Origin: Gammaproteobacteria bacterium
GTDB lineage: Bacteria > Pseudomonadota > Gammaproteobacteria > Steroidobacterales > GCA-2729495
Assembly (NCBI GenBank): GCA_029245525.1
Contig: JAQWPD010000044.1
Coordinates: 1-64,000 of the forward strand
Length of the DNA: 64,000 nt
Direction: 5' to 3'
In this document: in pieces, positions 10,976 to 20,343 of the stretch
Numbering within the stretch: position 1 is the stretch's first letter
How the letters are laid out: each line of letters begins with the position of its first letter
The notes under the pieces: generated by a model
The model's input: the letters and a program-made list of their open reading frames with translations, nothing else
The model's database searches: none
What the model was told of the DNA's origin: nothing
Translations under genes and position numbers: made by a program

Positions 10976-12247
10976 CTAGCCGTCAATCAATAACCGCTCT
11001 CGCTGGCGAAGACGGTCGTAGCGAGAGCGATCGATCTCAAGATCAAGCTCACAACTTCCGTCATCATGCATTCGTTCTGTAAAAACCCGTGCCTGCTCAT
11101 AAAGCAAGGCCCGCAAACGAGCCTGTGTTACATCAAGCTGCACAGTTCCTCTGACCCTATCCTTATGCAGAAATTCCGCAATGGCGTCTAACAACAGGTC
11201 GATTCCAGCCCCGGTGTGTGCTGACAACCAAATTCTCCGAACTTCACCGGTTTCTGAACGGTCAACCCGAGGCTCGACCCCCAGTATATCAGCCTTATTG
11301 TAAATCTGAATCATTGGCAGCCGATTGGCACCGATCTCCTCCAACACCTCATCAACCTGCCCGATACGCACTTTATGCTCAGCATCAGCACAATCAACTA
11401 CATGCAGCAGCAAATCCGCATCGCGGGTTTCTTCAAGCGTCGACTGAAATGCCGCAATCAGCTCATGCGGCAGATCCCGAACAAAGCCTACAGTATCAAC
11501 AAGAATGGTCTCATCGCCACCGGGTAACCCCACCTTGCGCAAGGTGGGGTCCAGCGTTGCAAAGAGCTTATCGGCAGCCACCACCCCGGCATCACTTAGA
11601 ATATTAAATAAGGTCGACTTGCCCGCATTGGTGTAGCCCATTAACGACACCGTCGGCATTTCCTGCTTCTTACGCTGCTGCCGACCCTGCTGTCGGCGCG
11701 CATCAACGCGCTCGAGTCGCTTCTGCAAGCGCTTAATACTGTGGCCGACGAGGCGTCTGTCGGTTTCGAGCTGAGTTTCACCCGGCCCACGCAGACCGAT
11801 ACCGCCCTTCTGTCGCTCCAGATGAGTCCAGCCACGCACCAGCCGGGTGGACAAATGCCTAAGTTGAGCAAGCTCGACCTGTAACTTACCCTCATGGGTG
11901 CGGGCACGCTGAGCAAAAATATCCAAAATAAGACCGGTGCGATCAATAACCCGGATATTCAGCTCTTGCTCAAGATTAATTTCCTGGCGCGGTGTCAGTA
12001 CATGATCTATCAACAGCACATCAATGCACTCAGCCCGAACATAGAGCTTCAACTCTTCGAGCTTGCCGCTACCGATAAGGAACCTGGGAGTTGCTGTGTT
12101 CCGGCGGGCATAAAGCTGACCCACAATATCGACACCCGCCGAGACCGCGAGGGAAAAAAACTCCTGCTCATCATCAGTGGTGCAAATCTGGCCTAACTTA
12201 AAATGCAACAGCGCCGCGCGATTCCCGTATTCGGGCCTATCAAACAA
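10976..12247 (-). CDS. hflX: Ribosome-associated GTPase HflX
   Basis: A GTPase that binds the 50S subunit and splits stalled ribosomes under stress. It has 423 residues. The N-terminal HflX domain ends with the glycine-rich linker GGIGLRGPGETQLETDRR. The G domain has GYTNAGKST (204-212), DTVGF and NKAD motifs. It lies 95 bp downstream of hfq on the same strand. Confidence 0.97.
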   Translation of the reverse strand: MFDRPEYGNRAALLHFKLGQICTTDDEQEFFSLAVSAGVDIVGQLYARRNTATPRFLIGSGKLEELKLYVRAECIDVLLIDHVLTPRQEINLEQELNIRVIDRTGLILDIFAQRARTHEGKLQVELAQLRHLSTRLVRGWTHLERQKGGIGLRGPGETQLETDRRLVGHSIKRLQKRLERVDARRQQGRQQRKKQEMPTVSLMGYTNAGKSTLFNILSDAGVVAADKLFATLDPTLRKVGLPGGDETILVDTVGFVRDLPHELIAAFQSTLEETRDADLLLHVVDCADAEHKVRIGQVDEVLEEIGANRLPMIQIYNKADILGVEPRVDRSETGEVRRIWLSAHTGAGIDLLLDAIAEFLHKDRVRGTVQLDVTQARLRALLYEQARVFTERMHDDGSCELDLEIDRSRYDRLRQRERLLIDG

Positions 12248-12342
12248 GCGTCAACCCCCACCCTTTCAATAACAGGTGCAAAAAAGCTCGATCTCGAAAT
12301 GCTATCGCAGATAATGCTTGCAGTGAAGGAGCAAACTGAAAC

Positions 12343-12579
12343 TTAGTCTTCGTTTTCATCACCATAGGGTATGGTTATCGCACGTGATGGCACGACGGTA
12401 GAAATTGCATGCTTGTAAACCATCTGGTTTACACCATTGTTTAGTAAAACGACAAACTGATCAAACGAGTCGATGGCTCCCTGTAACTTAATCCCATTTA
12501 CAAGAAAAATAGACACTGGAATCTTTTCTTTACGCAGTGCATTTAGAAACGGATCTTGCAGTGAATGTCCTTTTGACAT
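12343..12579 (-). CDS. hfq: RNA chaperone Hfq
   Basis: A 78-residue Sm-like RNA chaperone for small-RNA regulation. The Sm1 core runs from [18 protein letters not shown] through [10 protein letters not shown], and the Sm2 motif is YKHAIST. The C-terminal tail is very short and acidic (GDENED) compared with the long tail of the E. coli protein. An AGGAG site sits about seven bases before the ATG. Upstream is a short GCCGG/CCGGC hairpin and then a 20-bp tandem repeat (12696-12735). Confidence 0.98.
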   Translation of the reverse strand: MSKGHSLQDPFLNALRKEKIPVSIFLVNGIKLQGAIDSFDQFVVLLNNGVNQMVYKHAISTVVPSRAITIPYGDENED

Positions 12580-12695
12580 TGTCGACTCCTGAGGGCATTT
12601 GACGGCCGGGTTGTGATCCGGCTTTATCGTTATCTGAATAAGCCAGACTTACTTGTTATTTTTTTAAAAAGCTCTCGTTTGTTATCGCATCATTC

Positions 12696-12735
12696 TTATT
12701 GGTACTAACGAGCCTTTATTGGTACCAACGAGCCT
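12696..12735. repeat. Two tandem copies of a 20-bp repeat upstream of hfq
   Basis: The 20-bp unit TTATTGGTACTAACGAGCCT occurs at 12696-12715 and again at 12716-12735 with one change (T to C in the tenth-eleventh base region of the unit). It lies in the 244-bp interval between the miaA stop and the hfq start, about 120-155 bases before the hfq ATG. Role unknown; it could be an operator pair or a slippage duplication. Confidence 0.8.
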
Positions 12736-12823
12736 CTCGACCCATAATGGAGTCATTCTAGCCACTAATTTTGCCAGTTGCACTACTGAAACCCGATTCT
12801 TTAGACCCAGAATGCCGAAGCGC

Positions 12824-13768
12824 TCAACCGCCACGGCTTGCCAAACGCTGTTGCACTAGAGCCAGCACCTGCTCAACTTTATCTTCAGAATCGCTATCTA
12901 CCAGTTGGGTGTGCCCCATCCGCCGCATCCAGGTCATCTGGCGCTTAGCAAGTCGACGGGTCGCAACTATCGCGCTTTCAGTGGCATCCGCCAGGCTGCT
13001 TTCCCCCAGCAAATGAGCAGCGATCTGACGGTAACCAACAGCTCGCATCGAAGGCGCATTCACAGTCACGCCCTGCAGTTCAAGCAGCTCTGCCACTTCA
13101 GCCAATAGGCCATCGTCCAGCATTGCCATAAACCGCTCGCGAATAGTCTGATGCAGACGCGAACGGTCTCCAGGCATTAGACCAATATTCACAAACTCAG
13201 CTTCTATAGCAGGGGCTGTTGCTTGCTGAAGGTCCGACAGCTTCTCACCCGAGAGGGCGATTACTTCCAGCGCCCGCTGAATCCGCTGTCCATCGGCAGG
13301 CTTAATGCGACTGGCGGCAAGCGGATCCAGTACAGCCAATTCGGCGTGCAATGCAGGCCAGCCCTGATCGGCTGCCCGCGCATTTATTCTTTCGCGTATT
13401 TGCGGATCAGCCTCAGGCAATAGCGCTAAGCCTGATTGCAGCGCACGGAAGTACATCATGGTTCCGCCGACAAGCACGGGCACTCTGCCCTGCGAACTGA
13501 TAGCAGCAATCTCGCGTACTGCATCGCTGCAAAAATTGCCAACGTTATAGCTTTCCCATGGGTCGCGAATATCGATCAAACGATGCGGTGCGGCCGCCAA
13601 AGTGGCTTCATCAGGCTTTGCTGTGCCGATTACCATGCCCCGATAAACCATTGCCGAATCCACGCTGACAATATCGCACGGAAGCGCCTGCGATAGCCGG
13701 ACCGCACTGGCGGTTTTACCAGCAGCCGTTGGACCCATCAAACAAATGACTAAAGGAGTTTTTGACAC
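12824..13768 (-). CDS. miaA: tRNA dimethylallyltransferase
   Basis: MiaA transfers a dimethylallyl group to A37 of tRNAs that read UNN codons. It has 314 residues and the P-loop GPTAAGKT (12-19). Other family blocks are DSAMVYRGMVIGTAKP and the substrate-binding VGGTMMYFRAL. It begins six bases after the mutL stop, so it is cotranscribed with mutL. Confidence 0.97.
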   Translation of the reverse strand: MSKTPLVICLMGPTAAGKTASAVRLSQALPCDIVSVDSAMVYRGMVIGTAKPDEATLAAAPHRLIDIRDPWESYNVGNFCSDAVREIAAISSQGRVPVLVGGTMMYFRALQSGLALLPEADPQIRERINARAADQGWPALHAELAVLDPLAASRIKPADGQRIQRALEVIALSGEKLSDLQQATAPAIEAEFVNIGLMPGDRSRLHQTIRERFMAMLDDGLLAEVAELLELQGVTVNAPSMRAVGYRQIAAHLLGESSLADATESAIVATRRLAKRQMTWMRRMGHTQLVDSDSEDKVEQVLALVQQRLASRGG

Positions 13769-13774
13769 CAGCTG

Positions 13775-15565
13775 TTATCTGCCGCGCGAAAACAAACGAT
13801 CGAGCTCTTTTAGCGTCAATGCGCTCCAGGTCGGTCGGCCGTGATTGCACTGATCAGCCCTGTCGGTAGTTTCCATCTCGCGCAATAAGGCGTTCATCTC
13901 CGCAATAGTCAATTGGCGATTTGCTCGCACCGAACCGTGACAAGCGATAGTGGAAAGCATCTCATCCTGCTGTGCATGCAGGCGCTCGCTACTGCCCGTC
14001 TCAACGATATCGCTAAGCATGTCGCGCAATAAAGCCTCGGCATTGCGATCATCAATGAGCATAGGAATTTGTCGCAGCATCAGCGTATCCAGACCGGTAC
14101 GACCGATCTCTAAACCCAGACCTGAAAAATAATCCTGATGCGCCTCAACCAAATCGGCTTCCGATTCAGCCACGTTAATCATTATCGGGATCAACAGCGG
14201 CCGACTCTGCACACCATCCGCAGCGACCGATGCTTTTAGTTTCTCGTAGGTAACCCGCTCATGTGCCGCATGGGCATCCACAATGACCAAGCCATCCTGA
14301 TTCTCAGCAAGAATATAAATGCCATGAAGTTGCGCCACGGCATAACCCAATGGCGGTATCTCGCCGTGACTGACATCACTCGACTTCAGCGTCGCCAACG
14401 ACTCATAAAACCTATCATTGCCAATGCGCCGCGCGTAACGCCCTCGGCGATCCTCTGCCTGCTGAGGACTCAAACCAATCGGCTGCTGATAGGGGTGCTG
14501 ATGACCCGGCAGCAATCCGGATGCCGTCGCGGGGGCTGACGCGGGAAATTCCGCATCGCTTCCAGTTGGGCGGGTTTCGGCCAGCGCCGCCTCAACCGTA
14601 CGGCGAACAAAGTCATGAACCGGGCGACTGTCTCTGAAGCGAACCTCATGCTTTGCAGGATGCGCATTCACATCAACAGCTTTGGGGTCGATCTCGAGAA
14701 ATAATACACAGGCCGGATAACGACCATGAAACAACACATCCCGATAAGCGTGCTTTACAGCATGGGTGACAGTTTTGTCACGCACCGCACGCCCATTCAG
14801 GTAAGTGTGCTGCATATCTGGCTGGCTGCGCGAAAACGTCGGCCGCGCAATCCAGCCCCACAGACGCATATCGCCCAATGAGTGCTCTACATACAAGGCA
14901 TGCTCAACAAATTCAGTTCCGCAAATTCGCGCAACACGCTGCTCCTGCGATGGACGATCATTGGCGGCAGCAAGGTCAAACAAAGGCTTGCCATTATGCG
15001 TTAGCCGAAAGGCCACCGGAAAACGGCTCAGCACTATCCGACGGACCAGTTTGTTGAGATGACCGAATTCGGTTTTCTCGGTACGCAAAAAACGTCGGCG
15101 GGCCGGTATATTGTAGAACAGGTCGCGAACTTCAACAGTAGTACCTTGAGGATGCGGTGCTGGGGACGGCGCCGGCAGCTGACCCCCACTGACTAAGACA
15201 CTGTAACCGGACTTACCCGATGCAGCAGCACTGGTAAGACGCATTCGAGATACCGATGCAATACTCGGCAGCGCTTCGCCGCGAAACCCGAGTGACGCAA
15301 CCTGCTCTAAATCGTCAAGACTCGAAATTTTGCTAGTGGCATGACGCGACAATGCCAACGCAACTTCAGACTCTGGAATACCGCAACCGTTATCACGAAT
15401 CCGGATTAACTTGATGCCACCCTGCTCAATATCAATCTCCACCCGGCTAGCGCCGGCATCGAGACTGTTCTCGAGCAACTCCTTAACAACAGATGCGGGT
15501 CGCTCAACCACTTCGCCGGCGGCGATTTGGTTAATTAGGTGAGAAGGGAGTTGACGAATAGGCAT
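13775..15565 (-). CDS. mutL: DNA mismatch repair protein MutL
   Basis: A GHKL ATPase that links MutS mismatch recognition to strand nicking. It has 596 residues. The N-terminal ATPase has IAAGEVVERPASVVKELLEN, DNGCGI and GFRGEAL. The C-terminal domain carries DAHAAHERVTYE, equivalent to the DQHA(x)2E(x)4E metal-binding endonuclease motif with Gln replaced by Ala. Several gammaproteobacteria without MutH have Met in this position and still nick, so endonuclease activity is likely but not certain. The C-terminal ACHGSVRANR and HGRPT metal-site segments are present. Confidence 0.97.
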   Translation of the reverse strand: MPIRQLPSHLINQIAAGEVVERPASVVKELLENSLDAGASRVEIDIEQGGIKLIRIRDNGCGIPESEVALALSRHATSKISSLDDLEQVASLGFRGEALPSIASVSRMRLTSAAASGKSGYSVLVSGGQLPAPSPAPHPQGTTVEVRDLFYNIPARRRFLRTEKTEFGHLNKLVRRIVLSRFPVAFRLTHNGKPLFDLAAANDRPSQEQRVARICGTEFVEHALYVEHSLGDMRLWGWIARPTFSRSQPDMQHTYLNGRAVRDKTVTHAVKHAYRDVLFHGRYPACVLFLEIDPKAVDVNAHPAKHEVRFRDSRPVHDFVRRTVEAALAETRPTGSDAEFPASAPATASGLLPGHQHPYQQPIGLSPQQAEDRRGRYARRIGNDRFYESLATLKSSDVSHGEIPPLGYAVAQLHGIYILAENQDGLVIVDAHAAHERVTYEKLKASVAADGVQSRPLLIPIMINVAESEADLVEAHQDYFSGLGLEIGRTGLDTLMLRQIPMLIDDRNAEALLRDMLSDIVETGSSERLHAQQDEMLSTIACHGSVRANRQLTIAEMNALLREMETTDRADQCNHGRPTWSALTLKELDRLFSRGR

Positions 15566-15633
15566 CCGGTTATTTTTTCAGAACCGCGGCCAAATGTCAG
15601 GTAAGAATCTGTAATAAGCTAAAAATGAACCTA

Positions 15634-17016
15634 TCAGGTGCGTTGACGCGAGGGAATCTGAATGACCTGACCCACCTTAATACGGTCATCGCGCAAACTG
15701 TTAGCGCTGCGGATGTTTGTGACCGAGACATTGTGCCGGTAGGCTATTTCACTCAGCGTGTCGCCACTGCGCACCACATACTCCGCGCTATCGGCAGACT
15801 CTCTGCTGAGGCGCGCAACTTTAGTGCCCACAGGAGGGTTCTTGTAAAAGTAATTACGCACACCATTAAAAATGGCCTTGGCTATTTTCTCTTGGTGCCG
15901 ACCACTGCCCAGGTTTTTTTCTTCCTTCGGGTTCGAGATATACGCAGTCTCAATCAGGATCGATGGAATATCAGGCGACTTCAGAACCAAAAAACGGGCT
16001 TGCTGCACCGAATCTCTGCGAACCTTCCCCACCGAGCCCATTTCCTGAATCACTTCGGAGCCCACATCAAAACTAGCACCTATAGCGGCATTCTGTGACA
16101 GGTCCAGCAATACCGACGCAAGCGTTTCATTCTTATCACTGAGTTTAACATTGCCAATTAGATCCGCAGCGTTCTCACGATCGGCCAAACGCCGGGCATG
16201 CTCATCGGTAGCGCCGCGTTCAGACAACACATAAACCGTTGAGCCATGGACACGTCGGTCTTTAAACGCGTCCGCATGGATAGAGACAAACAGATCGGCA
16301 TTGTATTTATGCGCCTTTTCAATCCGGCCGCGCAAGCTAATGAATCGATCATCATCACGAATCAACACTGCACGCATGCCAGACTCTTCATTCACAATAC
16401 GCGCCATTCGCTTGGCTATTGCAAGCACCACATCCTTTTCAAGCAGCCCTTTTTTACCGCGCGCACCGGGATCTTTGCCACCATGACCTGCGTCAATTGC
16501 GACAATCACATCTCGCTCCTGACGGGCAATCGGGTCGACGCTTTTAACCACAAGCACAGTGCGTCGTGCAGTCGATCCGCCAGCAGCTGTTAAATCGACC
16601 ACCAACCGAGGACCAGAACTGCCGTTGGAATCCAGCATAAAACTGCTGGCGGTGACGGCTGAACTGACATCCAATACCAGCCGTGTCATGCCATCTTGGC
16701 TTTTTGAAACTCGAAAATTCTGCACCGGCCCCTGAACTGCAGGAAAACGCCGAGCCTTTGACGTTAAATCAGTATCAAACAGATCAATAACCACACGATG
16801 CGGCCCAGAGAGCGTAAACACTTTGTAACGGGCCGGCTGATCCAGATCAAGGACAACGCGGGTATTGTTTTGATTGTCGGCAAGACGAACGCCCTGCACT
16901 CGAGCCTCGGCAAACACCGAACTGGTCAGCAGAAAACCCGCGCACAGGAAAAGGCTCACGAGTAAATTTCGCAGACTGCACGTCACATGCCGTTTGCTAT
17001 GAAGATGGTGAGCCAT
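15634..17016 (-). CDS. amiB: N-acetylmuramoyl-L-alanine amidase with AMIN and LysM domains
   Basis: A periplasmic zinc amidase that cleaves septal peptidoglycan during daughter-cell separation. After a signal peptide (about residues 15-36) come an AMIN domain starting VQGVRLADNQNNTRVVLDL, an Amidase_3 domain with the VAIDAGHGGKDPGA zinc site and ILIETAYISN, and a C-terminal LysM domain. The start at 17016 (MAHHLHSKRH) gives a sensible signal peptide; upstream in-frame ATGs up to 17106 exist and no clear Shine-Dalgarno site decides. It is in the conserved tsaE-amiB-mutL order. Confidence 0.93.
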   Translation of the reverse strand: MAHHLHSKRHVTCSLRNLLVSLFLCAGFLLTSSVFAEARVQGVRLADNQNNTRVVLDLDQPARYKVFTLSGPHRVVIDLFDTDLTSKARRFPAVQGPVQNFRVSKSQDGMTRLVLDVSSAVTASSFMLDSNGSSGPRLVVDLTAAGGSTARRTVLVVKSVDPIARQERDVIVAIDAGHGGKDPGARGKKGLLEKDVVLAIAKRMARIVNEESGMRAVLIRDDDRFISLRGRIEKAHKYNADLFVSIHADAFKDRRVHGSTVYVLSERGATDEHARRLADRENAADLIGNVKLSDKNETLASVLLDLSQNAAIGASFDVGSEVIQEMGSVGKVRRDSVQQARFLVLKSPDIPSILIETAYISNPKEEKNLGSGRHQEKIAKAIFNGVRNYFYKNPPVGTKVARLSRESADSAEYVVRSGDTLSEIAYRHNVSVTNIRSANSLRDDRIKVGQVIQIPSRQRT

Positions 17017-17245
17017 AGTCGCGCAACCCATGGAATCGACGTCAAGACACATAAGTATACGACTTTTACACAGAGTGAAAAGATATTTTTCTATATATAT
17101 TAGCATTATAGCGAGAATATCTAGTTTCTACTGGATAGATAGATACTGGGCAGACCATATAAACTACTGATAAAAATAAGAAATAAAAATCAGCAGCACA
17201 AAAGCAGTTGCTTATTCAATGCCTTGGCGTTGCCAGCGTCTGAAC

Positions 17246-17722
17246 CTAAAAGTGCCCCAGCACCGCCGCCCCTGACACCGACATGGCTGCAATGTGCAAC
17301 TTGCGGGCTGCTCCATCCAAAGTGAGCTGCAAGACCAAGTCCGGAGGGCCTAGCGCGCGACCCGCCCGCTCGGGCCATTCAACCAGAAACAAGGCATTGG
17401 CAGGCAGATCATCCAAAGCCAAAAACTCCAACTCAGCCCCATCCCGCAAGCGATACAAGTCCATGTGGTATACCGGTCGCGGCACTAACTCGTAAGGCTC
17501 TATCAGCGTGTAGGTCGGACTCGGCACGCGCCCGGTATAACCCAGAGCGCAGAGTACGCCCCGACTGAAGGTGGTTTTACCGGCACCGAGATCACCGTGA
17601 AGGAAAATCTGAAATCTGACATCCGGCAGACCAGCGAGCGCTGCAGCCAAACGGGCACCAGCCGCTTCGGTTGCATCGCCATCAGCCAAGCTTAGAGACT
17701 GCTCCGACAATACGCCACTCAT
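17246..17722 (-). CDS. tsaE: tRNA threonylcarbamoyladenosine biosynthesis ATPase TsaE
   Basis: The ATPase that supports TsaB/TsaD in forming t6A37 on ANN-decoding tRNAs. It has 158 residues, with Walker A GDLGAGKTTF, the conserved SPTYTLIEPYE and HMDLYRL, and LVEWPERAG. The start overlaps the end of nnr by four bases (ATGA), so the two are translationally coupled. Confidence 0.96.
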   Translation of the reverse strand: MSGVLSEQSLSLADGDATEAAGARLAAALAGLPDVRFQIFLHGDLGAGKTTFSRGVLCALGYTGRVPSPTYTLIEPYELVPRPVYHMDLYRLRDGAELEFLALDDLPANALFLVEWPERAGRALGPPDLVLQLTLDGAARKLHIAAMSVSGAAVLGHF

Positions 17723-19197
17723 GGATTCAACACAGTTCGCAAGTGCTGCAATAAGTCACTGGCCAACATGCCGCGCTCACCTTCACTTGCAGCTCTATCA
17801 CCGGCGAGGGCGTGGGCGTATGCCGCTGCTGCTGCCGGCGCCTGCAAACCGCCGGTCTGGCCTAAAATTGCGGCAACAACACCGGTAAGCACATCCCCCA
17901 TTCCCGCTGTTGCCATCCCCGGATTACCGCCGTTTACTACAAACGGGACGGACTGCTCACCGGCGATCAACGTGCCATGGCCCTTCAAGACTGCCACCCC
18001 ACCGTAGCGTGACTGCAACGCCTGCACCGCACTCAAGCGGTCGGACTGAACTTCTGCGACACTCACGCCCAATAAGCGTGCGGCCTCACCCGGGTGCGGT
18101 GTCAGCACCCAATCATTTCGATGCTGCGGATATTCTGCAAGAATATTCAATGCATCGGCATCGAGCACCTTCGGTTTATCCACTTGCACCAGCCGATCAA
18201 AGCACCGCTTTGCCCATTCATCGCGACCCAAACCCGGGCCCAGGGCAATAACACTGCAACGCGTGATGAGATCACTAAGATCAGCAGCGTCCTCTAGCGC
18301 ATGCACCATTAGCTCCGGCCTGCCGCTCAGAATTGCGGCAACACCAGCCTGGCGCGTTGCAACCGAGACAAGCCCCGAGCCAGCACGTAATGCCGCTTCG
18401 GCACACATTCGAGCGGCCCCCGCCATGCCATAATTTCCGCCAACCACTAAAACATGCCCGAACATACCTTTGTGAGACCCTGGCTCTCGCACAGGCAATA
18501 GCTCGGCAAGGTCCTGCTCGCCAAACAGCAACAATCCCGGCACCATATCAGCGGATAGAGACGGCGGAATACCTAAGTCATCGAACAGGAGTTCGCCGCC
18601 GTGATTAAGTCCGTCAGCGAGAAACAAGCCGATCTTTAAACCGACAAAACTAACGGTTACATCCGCATTAATGGCGACACCCATAACTTCGCCGGTAAGA
18701 CCGTTAATACCGGTAGGTATATCAACCGCGAGTATTGGTTTATCCGACAAGTTAACACCCTTAACGGCGGCAAGATAAGGACCTTCCAGATCACGATCGA
18801 TACCAGTACCAAGCATTGCATCAATAATCAGATCTCCTGCCTGACAACTCACTGGGTCGTAAGCCTGTGTCTCGCCACCTGCGGCGCGAAAATCGTCAAA
18901 CGCTTTGTACGCATCGCCATTCAAGCACGAGGGATCAGTTATTGCGACCACGGTCACTTCAATACCCGCAGCTCGCGCTAAACGCGCAATCACGTAACCA
19001 TCGCCTGCATTATTACCAGAGCCGCATAGCACCAACCAATGGCGAGCCTGCGTAAATCGGGCAAAGCCCATGTCAAAGGCATATTGCCCAGCACGGCACA
19101 TGAGCTCATAACCGGACACATCGAGATGCGCAATTGCACGTTGGTCAAGCTCGCGCACCTGAGAAGGGGAATAGACAGAATGTAACCATGGGCTCAT
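17719..19197 (-). CDS. nnr: Bifunctional NAD(P)H-hydrate epimerase/dehydratase
   Basis: Repairs hydrated NAD(P)H. The N-terminal YjeF epimerase domain has CGSGNNAGDGYVIARL. The C-terminal ADP-dependent dehydratase has ALGPGLGRDEW, TPHPGEAARLLG and the GMGDVLTGV loop. From the ATG at 19197 the protein is 492 residues, the usual length; a frame open to 19440 would add 81 residues that overlap queG and have no family counterpart. It is divergent from queG. Confidence 0.96.
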   Translation of the reverse strand: MSPWLHSVYSPSQVRELDQRAIAHLDVSGYELMCRAGQYAFDMGFARFTQARHWLVLCGSGNNAGDGYVIARLARAAGIEVTVVAITDPSCLNGDAYKAFDDFRAAGGETQAYDPVSCQAGDLIIDAMLGTGIDRDLEGPYLAAVKGVNLSDKPILAVDIPTGINGLTGEVMGVAINADVTVSFVGLKIGLFLADGLNHGGELLFDDLGIPPSLSADMVPGLLLFGEQDLAELLPVREPGSHKGMFGHVLVVGGNYGMAGAARMCAEAALRAGSGLVSVATRQAGVAAILSGRPELMVHALEDAADLSDLITRCSVIALGPGLGRDEWAKRCFDRLVQVDKPKVLDADALNILAEYPQHRNDWVLTPHPGEAARLLGVSVAEVQSDRLSAVQALQSRYGGVAVLKGHGTLIAGEQSVPFVVNGGNPGMATAGMGDVLTGVVAAILGQTGGLQAPAAAAAYAHALAGDRAASEGERGMLASDLLQHLRTVLNP

Positions 19198-19242
19198 AAG
19201 GCTGATTATACTGTGCCAACGTCCCCAACGAGCAAGCAACGA

Positions 19243-20328
19243 ATGGCACATAACAAGCATGACCAGATAAACCCTTCGCCGCAGATGAACGAGCTCGCTG
19301 AGCAAATCGGCAAATGGGCACTGAAACTCGGTTTTCAGCACGTTGGATTCAGCAGACCTGAGCTGCCTGATGCAGAAGTCCGGCTGCAAAACTGGATCAC
19401 TGCCGGACGACATGGTGACATGAGCTACATGATGAAGCATGGCACGAAACGGTCGCGGCCCGGCGAACTCGTGCCGGGAACACTGACCGTTATTTCTGTG
19501 CGCATGGATTATCTACCCGAAGAGCCCGGCAATCCGAAACAACTGCTGGAGCAGCCAGATAAGGCCTATATTTCGCGCTATGCCCTAGGTCGCGACTACC
19601 ACAAGCTAGTGCGTCGCCGCCTGCAGCAACTGGCGGATAAAATCACCACAAAGTGCGGCAGTTTTGGTTACCGTGCATTCGTCGATAGCGCACCAGTGCT
19701 GGAAAAGGCGCTAGCACAAAATGCCGGCATTGGCTGGATAGGCAAACACACCAATCTCATCGATAAAAACACCGGCTCCTGGTTTTTTCTTGGTGAACTG
19801 TTTACAGACCTACCCCTGCCGGTTAACGCAACACCGGCAAGCAATCATTGCGGCAGCTGCACAACATGCATTGATGTTTGCCCCACTGCTGCAATCACAG
19901 GACCTTACCAACTTGATGCGCGTCGATGCATCTCATACCTCACCATTGAAATGCGTGAGAGCATTCCAGAAGAGTTCCGCAAAGCAATTGGTAACCGCAT
20001 TTATGGTTGTGATGACTGCCAACTATTCTGTCCATGGAATAAATTTGCTCGGCCCACCAAAGAGCCTGACTTTGCTCCCCGCCACGGACTCAACGATGTA
20101 GAGCTGTGCGAACTATTTGGCTGGGATGAAGCGCTTTGGCTGGAACGAATGGCTGGTAGCGCCATCCGAAGGGTTGGCTACGAAGCCTGGCTGCGCAATA
20201 TTGCCGTCGCGCTAGGCAATGCAACAAATAGTGAAGCAGCCGTTACAGCGCTTCAAAAAAGGATCGATGACCCGTCAGCAATCGTTAAAGAACATGTGCT
20301 TTGGGCGCTGGGCGAGCACGCAAAATAG
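19243..20328 (+). CDS. queG: Epoxyqueuosine reductase QueG
   Basis: A cobalamin- and Fe-S-dependent enzyme for the last step of queuosine synthesis in tRNA. The two [4Fe-4S] sites are visible as CGSCTTCIDVCP and CDDCQLFCPWN. A C-terminal HEAT-like part (residues about 280-361) contacts tRNA. The N-terminal catalytic part includes the YALGRDYHKLVRRRL segment. Possible starts are GTG 19213, ATG 19243 and ATG 19285; none has a convincing Shine-Dalgarno site and 19243 gives 361 residues. Confidence 0.95.
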   Translation: MAHNKHDQINPSPQMNELAEQIGKWALKLGFQHVGFSRPELPDAEVRLQNWITAGRHGDMSYMMKHGTKRSRPGELVPGTLTVISVRMDYLPEEPGNPKQLLEQPDKAYISRYALGRDYHKLVRRRLQQLADKITTKCGSFGYRAFVDSAPVLEKALAQNAGIGWIGKHTNLIDKNTGSWFFLGELFTDLPLPVNATPASNHCGSCTTCIDVCPTAAITGPYQLDARRCISYLTIEMRESIPEEFRKAIGNRIYGCDDCQLFCPWNKFARPTKEPDFAPRHGLNDVELCELFGWDEALWLERMAGSAIRRVGYEAWLRNIAVALGNATNSEAAVTALQKRIDDPSAIVKEHVLWALGEHAK

Positions 20329-20342
20329 CAAGATGCTATTTG
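20322..20342. terminator. AT-rich hairpin between queG and panC
   Basis: AAATAGCA (20323-20330), loop AGA, then TGCTATTT (20334-20341): a perfect 8-bp stem with A/T flanks. It overlaps the queG stop codon and abuts the panC stop codon of the convergent gene. It may be a weak bidirectional terminator; the stem has only two or three GC pairs. Confidence 0.4.
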
Positions 20343-20343
20343 G

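Noticed and set aside
17719-19440. Extended nnr start at 19440
   Set aside because: The extra 81 residues overlap queG and have no family match; the ATG at 19197 gives the normal N-terminus.
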